Shown: positions 1 to 7,711 of the stretch, piece by piece
Layout of the letters: the number at the start of each line of letters is the position of its first letter
How positions within the stretch are numbered: the stretch's first letter is position 1
Origin: Methylobacterium sp. J-088
GTDB taxonomy: Bacteria > Pseudomonadota > Alphaproteobacteria > Rhizobiales > Beijerinckiaceae
DNA: 64,000 bases
Assembly (NCBI RefSeq): GCF_022829295.1
Contig: NZ_JAKSYH010000054.1
Location: 1-64,000 of the forward strand
Reading direction: 5' to 3'
Made by a program: the position numbers and the translations under genes
The notes under the pieces: model-generated
Databases searched by the model: none
Told to the model about the DNA's origin: nothing
Seen by the model: only the letters and a program-made list of their open reading frames with translations

Positions 1-63
1 CGCTCCCCTCTCCCGACCCCTGCTGACGCAGGGGCCACCCTCTCCCGCAGAGGGGAGAGGGAG
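1..63. repeat. Paired-hairpin (REPIN-like) element, right end only
   Basis: This is a C/G-tract hairpin of the type CCACCCTCTCCCGCAGAGGG, cut by the window start. It matches the right-hand ends of the elements at 2803-3030, 6590-6768, 9235-9418, 11802-11970 and 35599-35793. It lies just past the stop of the minus-strand gene that ends at 87. Confidence 0.7.
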
Positions 64-86
64 ATCCGCGGCAGGCGCGCGGGTGA

Positions 87-971
87 TTACGCCCGCGGCG
101 CCAACCCAAACATCGCCCGCGCCTGATCGGGCGTGGCCGGCTCGCGGTCGATGTGGGCCAGCAGGCTCACCGCCTTCTCGACCAACGCGGCGTTGCTGGG
201 CGCCAGCCGGCCCCGGGACAGGTACAGGTTGTCCTCCAGACCGACCCGGACGTTGCCGCCCATCCCGGCCGCCACCGCCAGGATCGGGAATTCCGCCGGG
301 CCGATGCCGAAGGCCGACCAGATCGCGTCCTCCGGCAGCCGCGCCCGCATCGCCACCAGCGCCTCGGGTGTCGCCGGGGCGCCCCAGGGGATGCCGAGGC
401 AGATCTGGAACAGGGGCGGGCGTGCCAGATGCCCCTCGGCGATCAGGTGCCGGGCCAGCTCGATCTGGCCGAGATCGAACACCTCGATCTCCGGCTTCAC
501 GCCCGCGTCGCGGATCTGCCCCGCCATGGCCCGCAGGTGGGCGGGGGTGTTGAGGAACAGGTGCTCGCCGAAATTCATCGTGGCGACGTCGAGGGTGCAG
601 ATCTCCGGGCGCAACGCCGTGACGTGCCGGGTGCGGGCCTCCGGGCCCACGAAGGTCGTGCCGGATCCGGCCACCGAGGGATCCGGATCGCCCGGCACGA
701 ACCGGCCCCCCGCCCCCGTGGTCAGGTTGAGGATCACGGCGTCGTTCTTCGCGCGGATCCGCTCCACCACCTCCCGGTAATGGGCGAGCTCCATGCTGGG
801 CGCGGCGGTGGCGGGATCGCGGACATGGATGTGGACCACCGCGGCCCCGGCGGACGCCGCCTCCAGGGCGGATCGCGCGATGGCGTCCGGGCTCACCGGC
901 ACGGCCGGGTTCTTCCTCGGCGTATCGAAGGAACCCGTGAGGGCGCAGGTGATGACGGTTTTTCGCGACAT
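87..971 (-). CDS. BKACE-family beta-keto acid cleavage enzyme (3-keto-5-aminohexanoate cleavage protein family)
   Basis: The 294-residue product has the usual length for BKACE enzymes (formerly DUF849). These Zn-dependent TIM barrels condense a beta-keto acid with acetyl-CoA to give acetoacetate and a new CoA ester. The start is set by an N-terminus typical of the family, MSRKTVITCALTG. The Zn-binding HIH lies at about residues 47-49, followed by VRD. The open frame runs further upstream, but only through sequence antisense to or overlapping the neighbouring SDR. The gene stands 17 nt behind the SDR and shares its operon. BKACE substrates vary widely (lysine fermentation intermediate, dehydrocarnitine and others), so the substrate is not assigned. 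The 3-hydroxyacyl-CoA dehydrogenase two genes upstream would suit a beta-hydroxy to beta-keto to cleavage sequence. Confidence 0.9.
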   Translation of the reverse strand: MSRKTVITCALTGSFDTPRKNPAVPVSPDAIARSALEAASAGAAVVHIHVRDPATAAPSMELAHYREVVERIRAKNDAVILNLTTGAGGRFVPGDPDPSVAGSGTTFVGPEARTRHVTALRPEICTLDVATMNFGEHLFLNTPAHLRAMAGQIRDAGVKPEIEVFDLGQIELARHLIAEGHLARPPLFQICLGIPWGAPATPEALVAMRARLPEDAIWSAFGIGPAEFPILAVAAGMGGNVRVGLEDNLYLSRGRLAPSNAALVEKAVSLLAHIDREPATPDQARAMFGLAPRA

Positions 972-988
972 CCTGGGTATCCCCGAAC

Positions 989-1747
989 TCACATCGCCCC
1001 GCCATCGACCGTGACGGTCTCGCCGGTGATGTAGGCCGCCCCTGCGGCGAGGAAGAAGATCGTCTCGGCGACGTCCTCCGGCCGGGCCATGCGGCGGAGC
1101 ATCGTGTGCTGCACGGTGGCGGCCTTGCGCGCCTCCGGCCAGGGTTCGGTCCAGGGCGTGGCGACGAGGCCCGGCGCCACCGCGTTGACCCGCACGTCGG
1201 GGGCCAGCGCCCGGGCGAGGCTGCGGGTCAGGTTGATCAGCCCGGCCTTGCTGGCCGAATAGGCCACCGACGAGCCCCGCCGCCCGAGCCCCGCCACCGA
1301 GGCGGTGTTGACGATGGCGCCCCGGCCGGCCCTCAGCGCCGCCGCCGCGGCCCGGGCGCAGCGGAACGGCCCGAGCAGGTTGGTCGCCAGGATCATGGCC
1401 CAAAAGTCCTCGGTCATCGCGTCGAGGTCCTCGAACGCGATGGGCGTGGTGGTGCCCGCCGTGCCGGCATTGTTGATGAGCACGTCGAGGCCGCCGAGCC
1501 GGTCGATCCCGGCCGCCACCATCGCCTCGGCGGCGCCGGGCTCGGACACGTCGCCGGGCAGGGCGAAGACGGTGAAACCGTCCCCGGCGAGCCGCTCGGC
1601 CTCTCTGGGGCCGCGAGGATCGTCGGGCAGGTGGTTCAGCGCCACCGTGGCGCCGTTGCGCGCAAACATCGCCACCGTCGCGAGCCCGATGCCCGACGAG
1701 GCCCCGGTGACGAGGACGCGCCGTCCGGTGAGATCCGCCCCGATCAT
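989..1747 (-). CDS. SDR-family oxidoreductase
   Basis: This 252-residue classical short-chain dehydrogenase/reductase has the nucleotide-binding motif GASSGIG at residues 15-21, NNAG at 92-95 and the catalytic YSASK with Tyr163 and Lys167. It ends in the usual ITGETVTVDGG segment. The start ATG (1747) overlaps the stop of the upstream dehydrogenase as ATGA, which indicates translational coupling. It most likely oxidises or reduces a hydroxyl/keto group of the same catabolic substrate as its neighbours. The exact substrate cannot be read from the sequence. Confidence 0.9.
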   Translation of the reverse strand: MIGADLTGRRVLVTGASSGIGLATVAMFARNGATVALNHLPDDPRGPREAERLAGDGFTVFALPGDVSEPGAAEAMVAAGIDRLGGLDVLINNAGTAGTTTPIAFEDLDAMTEDFWAMILATNLLGPFRCARAAAAALRAGRGAIVNTASVAGLGRRGSSVAYSASKAGLINLTRSLARALAPDVRVNAVAPGLVATPWTEPWPEARKAATVQHTMLRRMARPEDVAETIFFLAAGAAYITGETVTVDGGAM

Positions 1748-2694
1748 GTCCCCTCCATCCGGCCGATCCCGGCCATCGCCGCCTTGAGCGCCAGGAGCTT
1801 GCGGTCGCGCTCGCGGAACAGGTCTTCCGGCGGGCGGCCGCCCCAGTCGAAATAGCCCTTGCCGGCCATCACCCCGGTCCGGCCCTCGGCGCACAGCGCG
1901 TCCAGGGTCTCGGAGCGCGTGCGCGGCGGCGGCGGTGCGTAGCTGGCGTTGGCGAGCGCCCGCTGCGTCAGCTCCAGGCCGGTGAAATCCGCCTTGGCGA
2001 GGTGCCCGAGGATCGGGATGCGTAAAGAGAGGCCGTGGATGATCGCGTCGTCGATGTCCTTGGGCGCGGCGACGCCTTCGTCGAGGAGCTGAAAAACCTC
2101 GGCGCTGATCGCCTGCTGGATGCGGTTGGCGATGTAGCCGGGGATGAAACGCTTGAGCACGATCGGGACTTGGCCCAGGCCGCGCACGAGCTCGGCCATG
2201 GCGCTGACCACCGCCGGATCGGTGCCGGGTCCCGGCACCACGTCGACGAGATCGACGATGTAGGGCGGCGTGTACCAGTGCAGGATCAGCGCCCGCGCCT
2301 GCCGGGCTTCCGGGATCAGCGGGAAGACGTCGAGGTAGCTGGTGTTGCTGGCCAGGATCGTGTCGGCTGCGCAGAGCCGGTCGAGTTCGGAAAAGAGCGC
2401 CCGCTTGGCCTCAGGGTTCTCGGTGATCGCCTCGATCACAAGGCCGGCGCCGGCCAGAGCCGGTTCGAGCTCGGCCTCGACCCGGACCGCCGTCCTGAGC
2501 CTGTCGGCATCCCAGCCCGCCGGGGCGGCGCCCGCCTCCTGCAGGGTCGCGAGCGCCGATCCCATGAGGGCCGGTATGCGCGCGCGGGTCTCGGGCAACG
2601 TGTCGGTGATGCGGACCGCGTGCCCGTGGAGTGCCAGCACCAGGGCGATGCCGTGCCCCATCAGTCCGCCGCCGACGATCGCGATCTCGGTCAT
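1744..2694 (-). CDS. 3-hydroxyacyl-CoA dehydrogenase family protein (LcdH/HBDH-like)
   Basis: The 316-residue protein has an N-terminal Rossmann fold, with GGGLMG at residues 8-13, and a C-terminal 3-HCDH domain. It also has ASNTS and LHWYTPP segments of the active-site region. The length suits single-domain 3-hydroxybutyryl-CoA or carnitine 3-dehydrogenases rather than fused FadB proteins. It is the first gene of a coupled trio with an SDR and a BKACE enzyme. In carnitine catabolism a member of this family makes the keto compound that a BKACE enzyme then cleaves. A comparable pairing here is an inference and the substrate is open. Confidence 0.85.
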   Translation of the reverse strand: MTEIAIVGGGLMGHGIALVLALHGHAVRITDTLPETRARIPALMGSALATLQEAGAAPAGWDADRLRTAVRVEAELEPALAGAGLVIEAITENPEAKRALFSELDRLCAADTILASNTSYLDVFPLIPEARQARALILHWYTPPYIVDLVDVVPGPGTDPAVVSAMAELVRGLGQVPIVLKRFIPGYIANRIQQAISAEVFQLLDEGVAAPKDIDDAIIHGLSLRIPILGHLAKADFTGLELTQRALANASYAPPPPRTRSETLDALCAEGRTGVMAGKGYFDWGGRPPEDLFRERDRKLLALKAAMAGIGRMEGT

Positions 2695-2802
2695 GCGGCG
2701 GGCCCATTCTGCGGGATGTCGGTTCGAGACGCTGGCGGACGTACGGAGCGCCGCTCACGGAATTGGTTACGGCGAAGGCTTATCGGTCCCGACCGGCCGC
2801 GC

Positions 2803-3030
2803 CCTCTCCCTCCCCCCTCTGCGGGGGAGGGTGGCCCCCGAAGGGGGTCGGGCCGGGACGTAGTCCCGCAAGAGGGGAGCGACGGTGCAGTATTGAACGC
2901 CGGCTTCCATGAAGGCTGCGCCAGATCCGGACACCGCGCTCCCCTCTCGCGGGACTTCGTCCCGACCCGACCCCTGCTGACGCAGAGAGCGCCCGTCGGG
3001 CCATCCTCCCCCGCAGAGGGGGGAGGGAGA
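2803..3030. repeat. REPIN-like paired-hairpin element
   Basis: Two GC-rich hairpins of the CTCCCCCCTCTGCGGGGGAGGGTGG type stand in opposite orientation at the two ends. They flank a variable core containing CTTCCATGAAGG. The element fills most of the 390-nt gap (2695-3084) between the dehydrogenase and the cyclase-family gene. I see no gene in the rest of that gap. Boundaries are accurate to a few bases. Confidence 0.8.
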
Positions 3031-3084
3031 TGCGTTTGCGATCGCGCGTTCATGAGCTTCGACGCCAGAGCTTCCATTCTCCCC

Positions 3085-4110
3085 TCACACCGTGGCGATC
3101 GGCGTCGTCGGCGAGCCGACCGCCCCGGGCAGGCGCAGCGGCGGGGCCGTGAGCAGGAAGCGGTTGCGCCCATGCCCGCGCAGCCAGTCGGCGAGCGGCG
3201 TCAGGTGCCACAGCTCGCCGAGATTGACCCCGAGCTTGAACAGGCAGTGCTCGTGGAGCGGCAGCGTCGCGCAGCAGGCAGGGCCGGGCCCGGCCGGGTA
3301 GGCTTCCACGGCGTAGTTGTCGGCGATCAGCGCGCACAGGCCGGTGCGGGTGATCCAGTCGAGCAAGCGCGGGTCCCGCCCGTCGAGCCCGGCGCAGAGC
3401 GTGTGGACCAGCTTCGGATCGGGCGCGCCGCCCATGGCGATCAGCCGCTCGGTGAAGCCCGTGTGCAGGCAGACCATGTCGCCCGGCTCCACCACGACGC
3501 CGTCGGCCTCCAGGATCCGCGCGAGCTGCTCGTAGCCGACCTTCACCTTGGCGTCGCCGAGATGGGCGCGCAGGTCGATCATCACGGCCCGGCCCTGCAT
3601 GCCGGTCTCGGCCAGCCGCTCGATCCCGAGTTTTTTCGCCCGGGACGGCTGGTCGGCCGCCTCTTGCGTGCTCGGCCCGACGATGTCCCGGCCGCCGCGG
3701 AAGCCGTTGTAGAAGGTCGGCGCCGCGCCCGCGCCGTCCGCGTCGAACAGTGACCCGACATGGGCGAGGGAATCCCACTGCGTCGAGTATTGCAGGTGGA
3801 TCAGGGCGCGGTCGTCGCAGATCACGTCGGTGGCGCCCTCGACCTCCTCGCAGACCGGGAAGTTCATGTTCGGCCGGCCGTTGGCCCGGCGGGTCGGGGT
3901 GATCTGCGGCGGGTGGCGGCGCGGGTTCAGGACGTTGCCGCCGGGCAGATCGAGCGGCAGGCTGAGGCAGAAGGTCAGGCCCTCCCGCACCTCGGCGATG
4001 CCCTGCAGCACCTTCTCGGGCGTCAGCAGGTTCAAGCGCCCGCGCTCGTCGTCGGGGCCGAAATCGCCCCAGGTCGAGCCCTCCGGCCGCCGCGTCCAGC
4101 GCAGGCTCAT
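3085..4110 (-). CDS. Cyclase-family (kynurenine-formamidase-like) hydrolase
   Basis: The 341-residue protein belongs to the cyclase family of metal-dependent amidases and hydrolases. Visible features are an N-terminal TWGDFGPDDERGRLNLLTPE block, typical of the longer branch of the family, and QYSTQWDSLAHVG in place of the HxGTHxDxPxH metal motif of short members. It ends near the repeat element and is separated by that element from the dehydrogenase operon on the same strand. A hydrolytic step in the catabolic pathway is likely, but the substrate is unknown. Confidence 0.8.
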   Translation of the reverse strand: MSLRWTRRPEGSTWGDFGPDDERGRLNLLTPEKVLQGIAEVREGLTFCLSLPLDLPGGNVLNPRRHPPQITPTRRANGRPNMNFPVCEEVEGATDVICDDRALIHLQYSTQWDSLAHVGSLFDADGAGAAPTFYNGFRGGRDIVGPSTQEAADQPSRAKKLGIERLAETGMQGRAVMIDLRAHLGDAKVKVGYEQLARILEADGVVVEPGDMVCLHTGFTERLIAMGGAPDPKLVHTLCAGLDGRDPRLLDWITRTGLCALIADNYAVEAYPAGPGPACCATLPLHEHCLFKLGVNLGELWHLTPLADWLRGHGRNRFLLTAPPLRLPGAVGSPTTPIATV

Positions 4111-4403
4111 GGGGTGGGCACCCGGCCTGGCCGGGCGCCGCGGCCCGGACTGGTTCCGGGCCCGAAAGCGCGTGCGTTCCTCACCTGTCGTGCGCCCTTC
4201 TTCGAGGCCGTCGAGGCCGCTTCAGCGGGACCCGACGCGAGCCTAGGCCCAGGCCGCCGGACCCGGAAGCCCGCGGCGCGAACGAAGCGCCTCAAACGTC
4301 ACCCGCCTTGCGACGCACGCCCCTTGTGATCCGTCGAGCCCCGGCTACAGTCGGTCCCAAGCCCGCGAATAAAAAATTCGGGCGCTCGATTGAGGAAATG
4401 CCG
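4111..4403. promoter_or_regulatory. Divergent intergenic region between the cyclase-family gene and the ABC transporter operon
   Basis: About 290 nt separate divergently transcribed genes, so promoters for both directions should lie here. No gene is supported; open frames across it are arbitrary. TGAGGA at 4391-4396 is a good ribosome binding site for the ATG at 4404. I could not identify an operator or confident -35/-10 boxes. Confidence 0.4.
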
Positions 4404-5663
4404 ATGACCGAGACCGCGCGTGCCGTCGTCCGGCCCGCTCAGATCCGGCGCATGCTGCCTGCTTTGCTGGCGGCGGGCTCGATGCTCGCGGGGTCGGCGC
4501 GGGCCGCCGAGCCGATCAAGATCGGCGTGATCGCCGAGGCGCAGTCGGTGGCCGGGGCCTCGATCTCGTCGGCGGTGCAGCTCGCCGCCGACGAGATCAA
4601 CGCCAAGGGCGGGATCGACGGACGGCAGATCCAGGTCGTGACCTACGACGACAAGTCCTCCGCCTCCGACGCAGTGCGCGCGTTCCAGCGGGCCGTGTCC
4701 GAGGACAAGGTCAATTTCGTCATCGCCAGCTACATCTCGGAGGTCGTGCTGGCGCTCATGCCCTGGGCGGCCCGGCTCAAGACGCCGATGATCACGCCCG
4801 GCGCGGCCTCCAACGAGATCAGTGTGAACGTCCACAAGGACTACGCGCGCAACAAGTACACCTTCCACGGCTACCTGACCTCGCACGCCCTGGCGCAGGC
4901 GGTCTGCGACTCCGCCAAGGAGGTGCTGATCGATAAGCTCAAGGCCAAGACCGCCGCGATCATGAGCGAGGACGCGGCCTGGACCCGCCCGCTGGACGCC
5001 GCCTACGAGGAATGCCTGCCGAAATCCGGGTTGAAGGTGGTGGAGCATGTCCGCTTCTCGCCGGACACGGGCGACTTCACGCCGATCTACAACAAGATCG
5101 AGGCGGCCAAGCCTGACCTGATCGTCACCGGCATCGCCCATGTCGGCGTGCAGCCGACCGTGCAGTGGCAGAACCAGCAGGTGCCGATCGCCATGACGGG
5201 CATCAGCGGGCAGGCGACCTCCTCGACCTTCTGGGCGAACACCAACGGCGGCACCCAGGGCGTGCTGTTCGACAGCGTGGCGCTGCCGGGCGTGGCGCTC
5301 ACCGAGAAGACGATTCCCTTCTCCGAGGCCTTCGCCAAACGCTTCGGCGGGGCGCCCTCTTACGCGGGCTTCATGGCGTATGACGCCGTCCATTACACCG
5401 CCGAGGCGATCAAGCGGGCGGGCTCTACGGAGGCCGACAAGCTCGTCGAGGCCCTGGAGCAGACCGACTATGTCGGCACGGTCGGGCACCTGAAATTCTA
5501 CGGCAAGGACGAGCCGTTCACCCACTCGATCCAGTACGGCCCGGGCCTGATGACCAGCGTGCTCGGGCAGTGGCAGAACGGCAAGCAGGTGTCGATCTGG
5601 CCGGCGGCCACGGCCAACGGGACCCTGGTCCTGCCGCCCGCCGTCAAGCCGGCGGTCCAGTAA
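4404..5663 (+). CDS. Branched-chain-type ABC transporter substrate-binding protein
   Basis: This 419-residue periplasmic binding protein is of the LivJ/Leu-binding type (Peripla_BP_6). A twin-segment signal peptide (basic start, then a hydrophobic LPALLAAGSMLAGSARA) precedes the mature start AEPIKIGVIAE. The ATG at 4404 is preferred over 4398 because TGAGGA sits seven bases upstream of it. The gene heads the importer operon and is followed by two permeases and a fused ATPase. The family binds amino acids, aromatic acids, amides and other small organic acids. Neighbouring acyl-CoA genes suggest a carboxylic acid ligand here, which is inference. Confidence 0.9.
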   Translation: MTETARAVVRPAQIRRMLPALLAAGSMLAGSARAAEPIKIGVIAEAQSVAGASISSAVQLAADEINAKGGIDGRQIQVVTYDDKSSASDAVRAFQRAVSEDKVNFVIASYISEVVLALMPWAARLKTPMITPGAASNEISVNVHKDYARNKYTFHGYLTSHALAQAVCDSAKEVLIDKLKAKTAAIMSEDAAWTRPLDAAYEECLPKSGLKVVEHVRFSPDTGDFTPIYNKIEAAKPDLIVTGIAHVGVQPTVQWQNQQVPIAMTGISGQATSSTFWANTNGGTQGVLFDSVALPGVALTEKTIPFSEAFAKRFGGAPSYAGFMAYDAVHYTAEAIKRAGSTEADKLVEALEQTDYVGTVGHLKFYGKDEPFTHSIQYGPGLMTSVLGQWQNGKQVSIWPAATANGTLVLPPAVKPAVQ

Positions 5664-5682
5664 GTCGGGCGGGGAGCGCGCT

Positions 5683-6558
5683 GTGATCGGCCTCCAGATC
5701 CTCGTCGACGGTTTCGCGATCTCGGCCCTCTACGCGCTCGGCGCGATGGGCTTCACCCTGATCTTCGGGGTCTCGGGCGTCCTCAACCTGACCCACGGCG
5801 CCCTGATGGTGATGGCCGCGGTGGCGGCCTGGGCGGCCTCGGCTCTGTTCGGGCTCGGCTCCTACGCGGGGGCGGCGATCGGCGTCCTGTGCGGGCTGGC
5901 CGGGGCGCTGGTCACCTACTTCGCCGTCGTCGCGCCGATCGAGCGCAGCCGGGCGATCCCGCGGGAAGAAAAAGAGATCTTCGTGCTGACCGGCACGCTG
6001 CTCTGGGGGATCATGATCCAGGAGCTGGTCGCCTACTTCTTCACCGACAACCCGAAGACCGTGCTGCCGCTCATCGAGGGCGTGGTCGAGATCGCGGGCG
6101 TCCGCACGCCGAAGAACGAGCTGTTCACCGCGCTGATCTGCTGGGTGGTGATCGGCCTGCTCTGGCTGTTCGTGAACCGGGCCCGGGCCGGCAAGGTCCT
6201 GCTCGCCGCCTCCATGAACCCGCGCGGCGTGACGCTGCTCGGCCACGACATGGGCAAGATCTACGTGGCGGTCTGGGCGATCTACGGGCTCTTGGCCGGC
6301 ATCGCCGGGGTCTTGCTCGGGATGTTTCTGGGGGTGTCGTCGTATTCGGTCGGACCGCTCACCGCGAGCGCCTTCTCGATCGTGGTGCTGGGGGGACTGG
6401 GCAGCGTCACCGGCTCGCTGATCGCGGCTTACGTGGTCGGGTATCTGGAGACCGCCACCGCCTACCTGATCTCCCCGGCCTACCGGGTGATCCCGGCGCT
6501 GCTGCTGCTGGTCGCTGTGATGTACCTGCGCCCGCAGGGTCTGCTGGGGCGGCGGTGA
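5683..6558 (+). CDS. Branched-chain-type ABC transporter permease (LivH-like)
   Basis: The 291-residue integral membrane protein matches the LivH branch. It starts at GTG 5683 behind GGGGAG, with the typical IGLQILVDGFAISALYALGAMG first helix and several further hydrophobic helices. The GGLGSVTGSLIAAYVVG segment near the C-terminus is the conserved permease loop facing the ATPase. It lies 19 nt after the binding protein, and a REPIN-like element separates it from livM. Confidence 0.92.
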   Translation: MIGLQILVDGFAISALYALGAMGFTLIFGVSGVLNLTHGALMVMAAVAAWAASALFGLGSYAGAAIGVLCGLAGALVTYFAVVAPIERSRAIPREEKEIFVLTGTLLWGIMIQELVAYFFTDNPKTVLPLIEGVVEIAGVRTPKNELFTALICWVVIGLLWLFVNRARAGKVLLAASMNPRGVTLLGHDMGKIYVAVWAIYGLLAGIAGVLLGMFLGVSSYSVGPLTASAFSIVVLGGLGSVTGSLIAAYVVGYLETATAYLISPAYRVIPALLLLVAVMYLRPQGLLGRR

Positions 6559-6589
6559 TGGTTCTTTCCATGGCTGTCCCGCGCCGCCG

Positions 6590-6768
6590 CTCTCCCTCCC
6601 CCCTCTGCGGGGGAGGGTGGGCCGGCCGTCAGGCCGGGTCGGGAGCGGGGAAGCCGGGTTCAGGCAAGAGCGCGACCTTCATGAAGGCAACAGCCCTGCT
6701 CTGCACCGTCGCTCCCCTCTCCCCCCCTGCTTCGCAGGGTACCCTCCCCCGCAGAGGGGGGAGGGAGA
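6590..6768. repeat. REPIN-like paired-hairpin element between the two permease genes
   Basis: Inverted C/G-rich hairpins flank a core with CTTCATGAAGG. The element lies inside an ABC transporter operon, between livH and livM. Transcripts should carry it as a large RNA structure. It may affect mRNA stability or the relative expression of the two permeases. Confidence 0.8.
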
Positions 6769-6790
6769 TCCCTGCCCGCAGCGAGCAATC

Positions 6791-7711
6791 ATGAAGCTCC
6801 TCACCACCCCCGGCTTCTGGATCGCGATCCTCGCCATCGCGGCGGCCGCCACCCTGCCCTGGTATGTCTCCGGCTACATCCTCGGCCTCCTGACCATCGC
6901 GTACTATTTCGGCGTGTTCTCGATGGCCTGGGACCTCCTCTTCGGCTTCGCCGGCGAGGTGAATTTCGGCCCGACCTTCCTGATCGGGCTCGGGGCCTAC
7001 GGCGCCGGCATCCTCAACAACCGCTACGAACTGCCGATCCCCTACTGCCTCGCGGCCGGGACCGTGCTCGCCGTGGTCGGCGGCCTCGCCCTGGCGCTGC
7101 CGGCCCTGAAGGTGCGCGGGCCGTATTTCGGGCTGATCACACTGGTGGCGGTGCTGCTCCTGCAGAACATGATCGTGGTGTTCTCCGACCTCACCGGCGG
7201 CGAGATCGGCCTGACCGTGCCCGACGTCATCTCGATCGACGCCGACACCAATTACTGGCTGGCGCTGGGCTTCATGGCGGTCTCGGGGCTCATCCTCACC
7301 GTCATCGCGCGCTCGCCCGTGGGCCTGATCCTCCAGGCCGCCGGCCAGGACCCGGTGGTGACCGGGGCGCTCGGCTTCAACGTCGCCAAGCACAAGCTCG
7401 CGGCCTTCGCGGTCAGCGCCGCCTTCTCGGGCCTCGCGGGCGGGCTGGTGGTGTTCTACATGGGCACCGCCTCGGTCGGCACGCTGATCAACACGTCGGT
7501 CGGCGTGCAGGTGATCATCGCGGCGGTGCTCGGCGGCCGGCGCACCATCGTGGGTGCGGCTGTGGGCGCCGTGTTCCTGATCGCGGCGGGCGAGCTGCTG
7601 CGCCCGCTCGGCGGCCTCTCGACCTTCGTGGTCTCGGCGGTGGCGCTGCTGGTGATCCTGTTCGTGCCGTCGGGGCTGCTCGGCCTCGGATCGCTCCGGA
7701 GAGCCCGATGA
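6791..7711 (+). CDS. Branched-chain-type ABC transporter permease (LivM-like)
   Basis: The 306-residue protein has many hydrophobic helices and the LivM landmarks FGFAGEVNFGPTFLIGLGAYG near residue 50 and AAVLGGRRTIVGAAVGA near the C-terminus. The ATG at 6791 comes directly after the repeat. The longer open frame would translate repeat sequence, so this start is chosen. The stop overlaps the ATPase start as ATGA. It should pair with the LivH-like subunit to form the transmembrane channel. Confidence 0.92.
   Translation: MKLLTTPGFWIAILAIAAAATLPWYVSGYILGLLTIAYYFGVFSMAWDLLFGFAGEVNFGPTFLIGLGAYGAGILNNRYELPIPYCLAAGTVLAVVGGLALALPALKVRGPYFGLITLVAVLLLQNMIVVFSDLTGGEIGLTVPDVISIDADTNYWLALGFMAVSGLILTVIARSPVGLILQAAGQDPVVTGALGFNVAKHKLAAFAVSAAFSGLAGGLVVFYMGTASVGTLINTSVGVQVIIAAVLGGRRTIVGAAVGAVFLIAAGELLRPLGGLSTFVVSAVALLVILFVPSGLLGLGSLRRAR

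Noticed and set aside
2691..3173. Open frames running through the repeat at 2803-3030
   Set aside because: They translate hairpin repeats ([15 protein letters not shown]) and have no ribosome binding sites or family matches.
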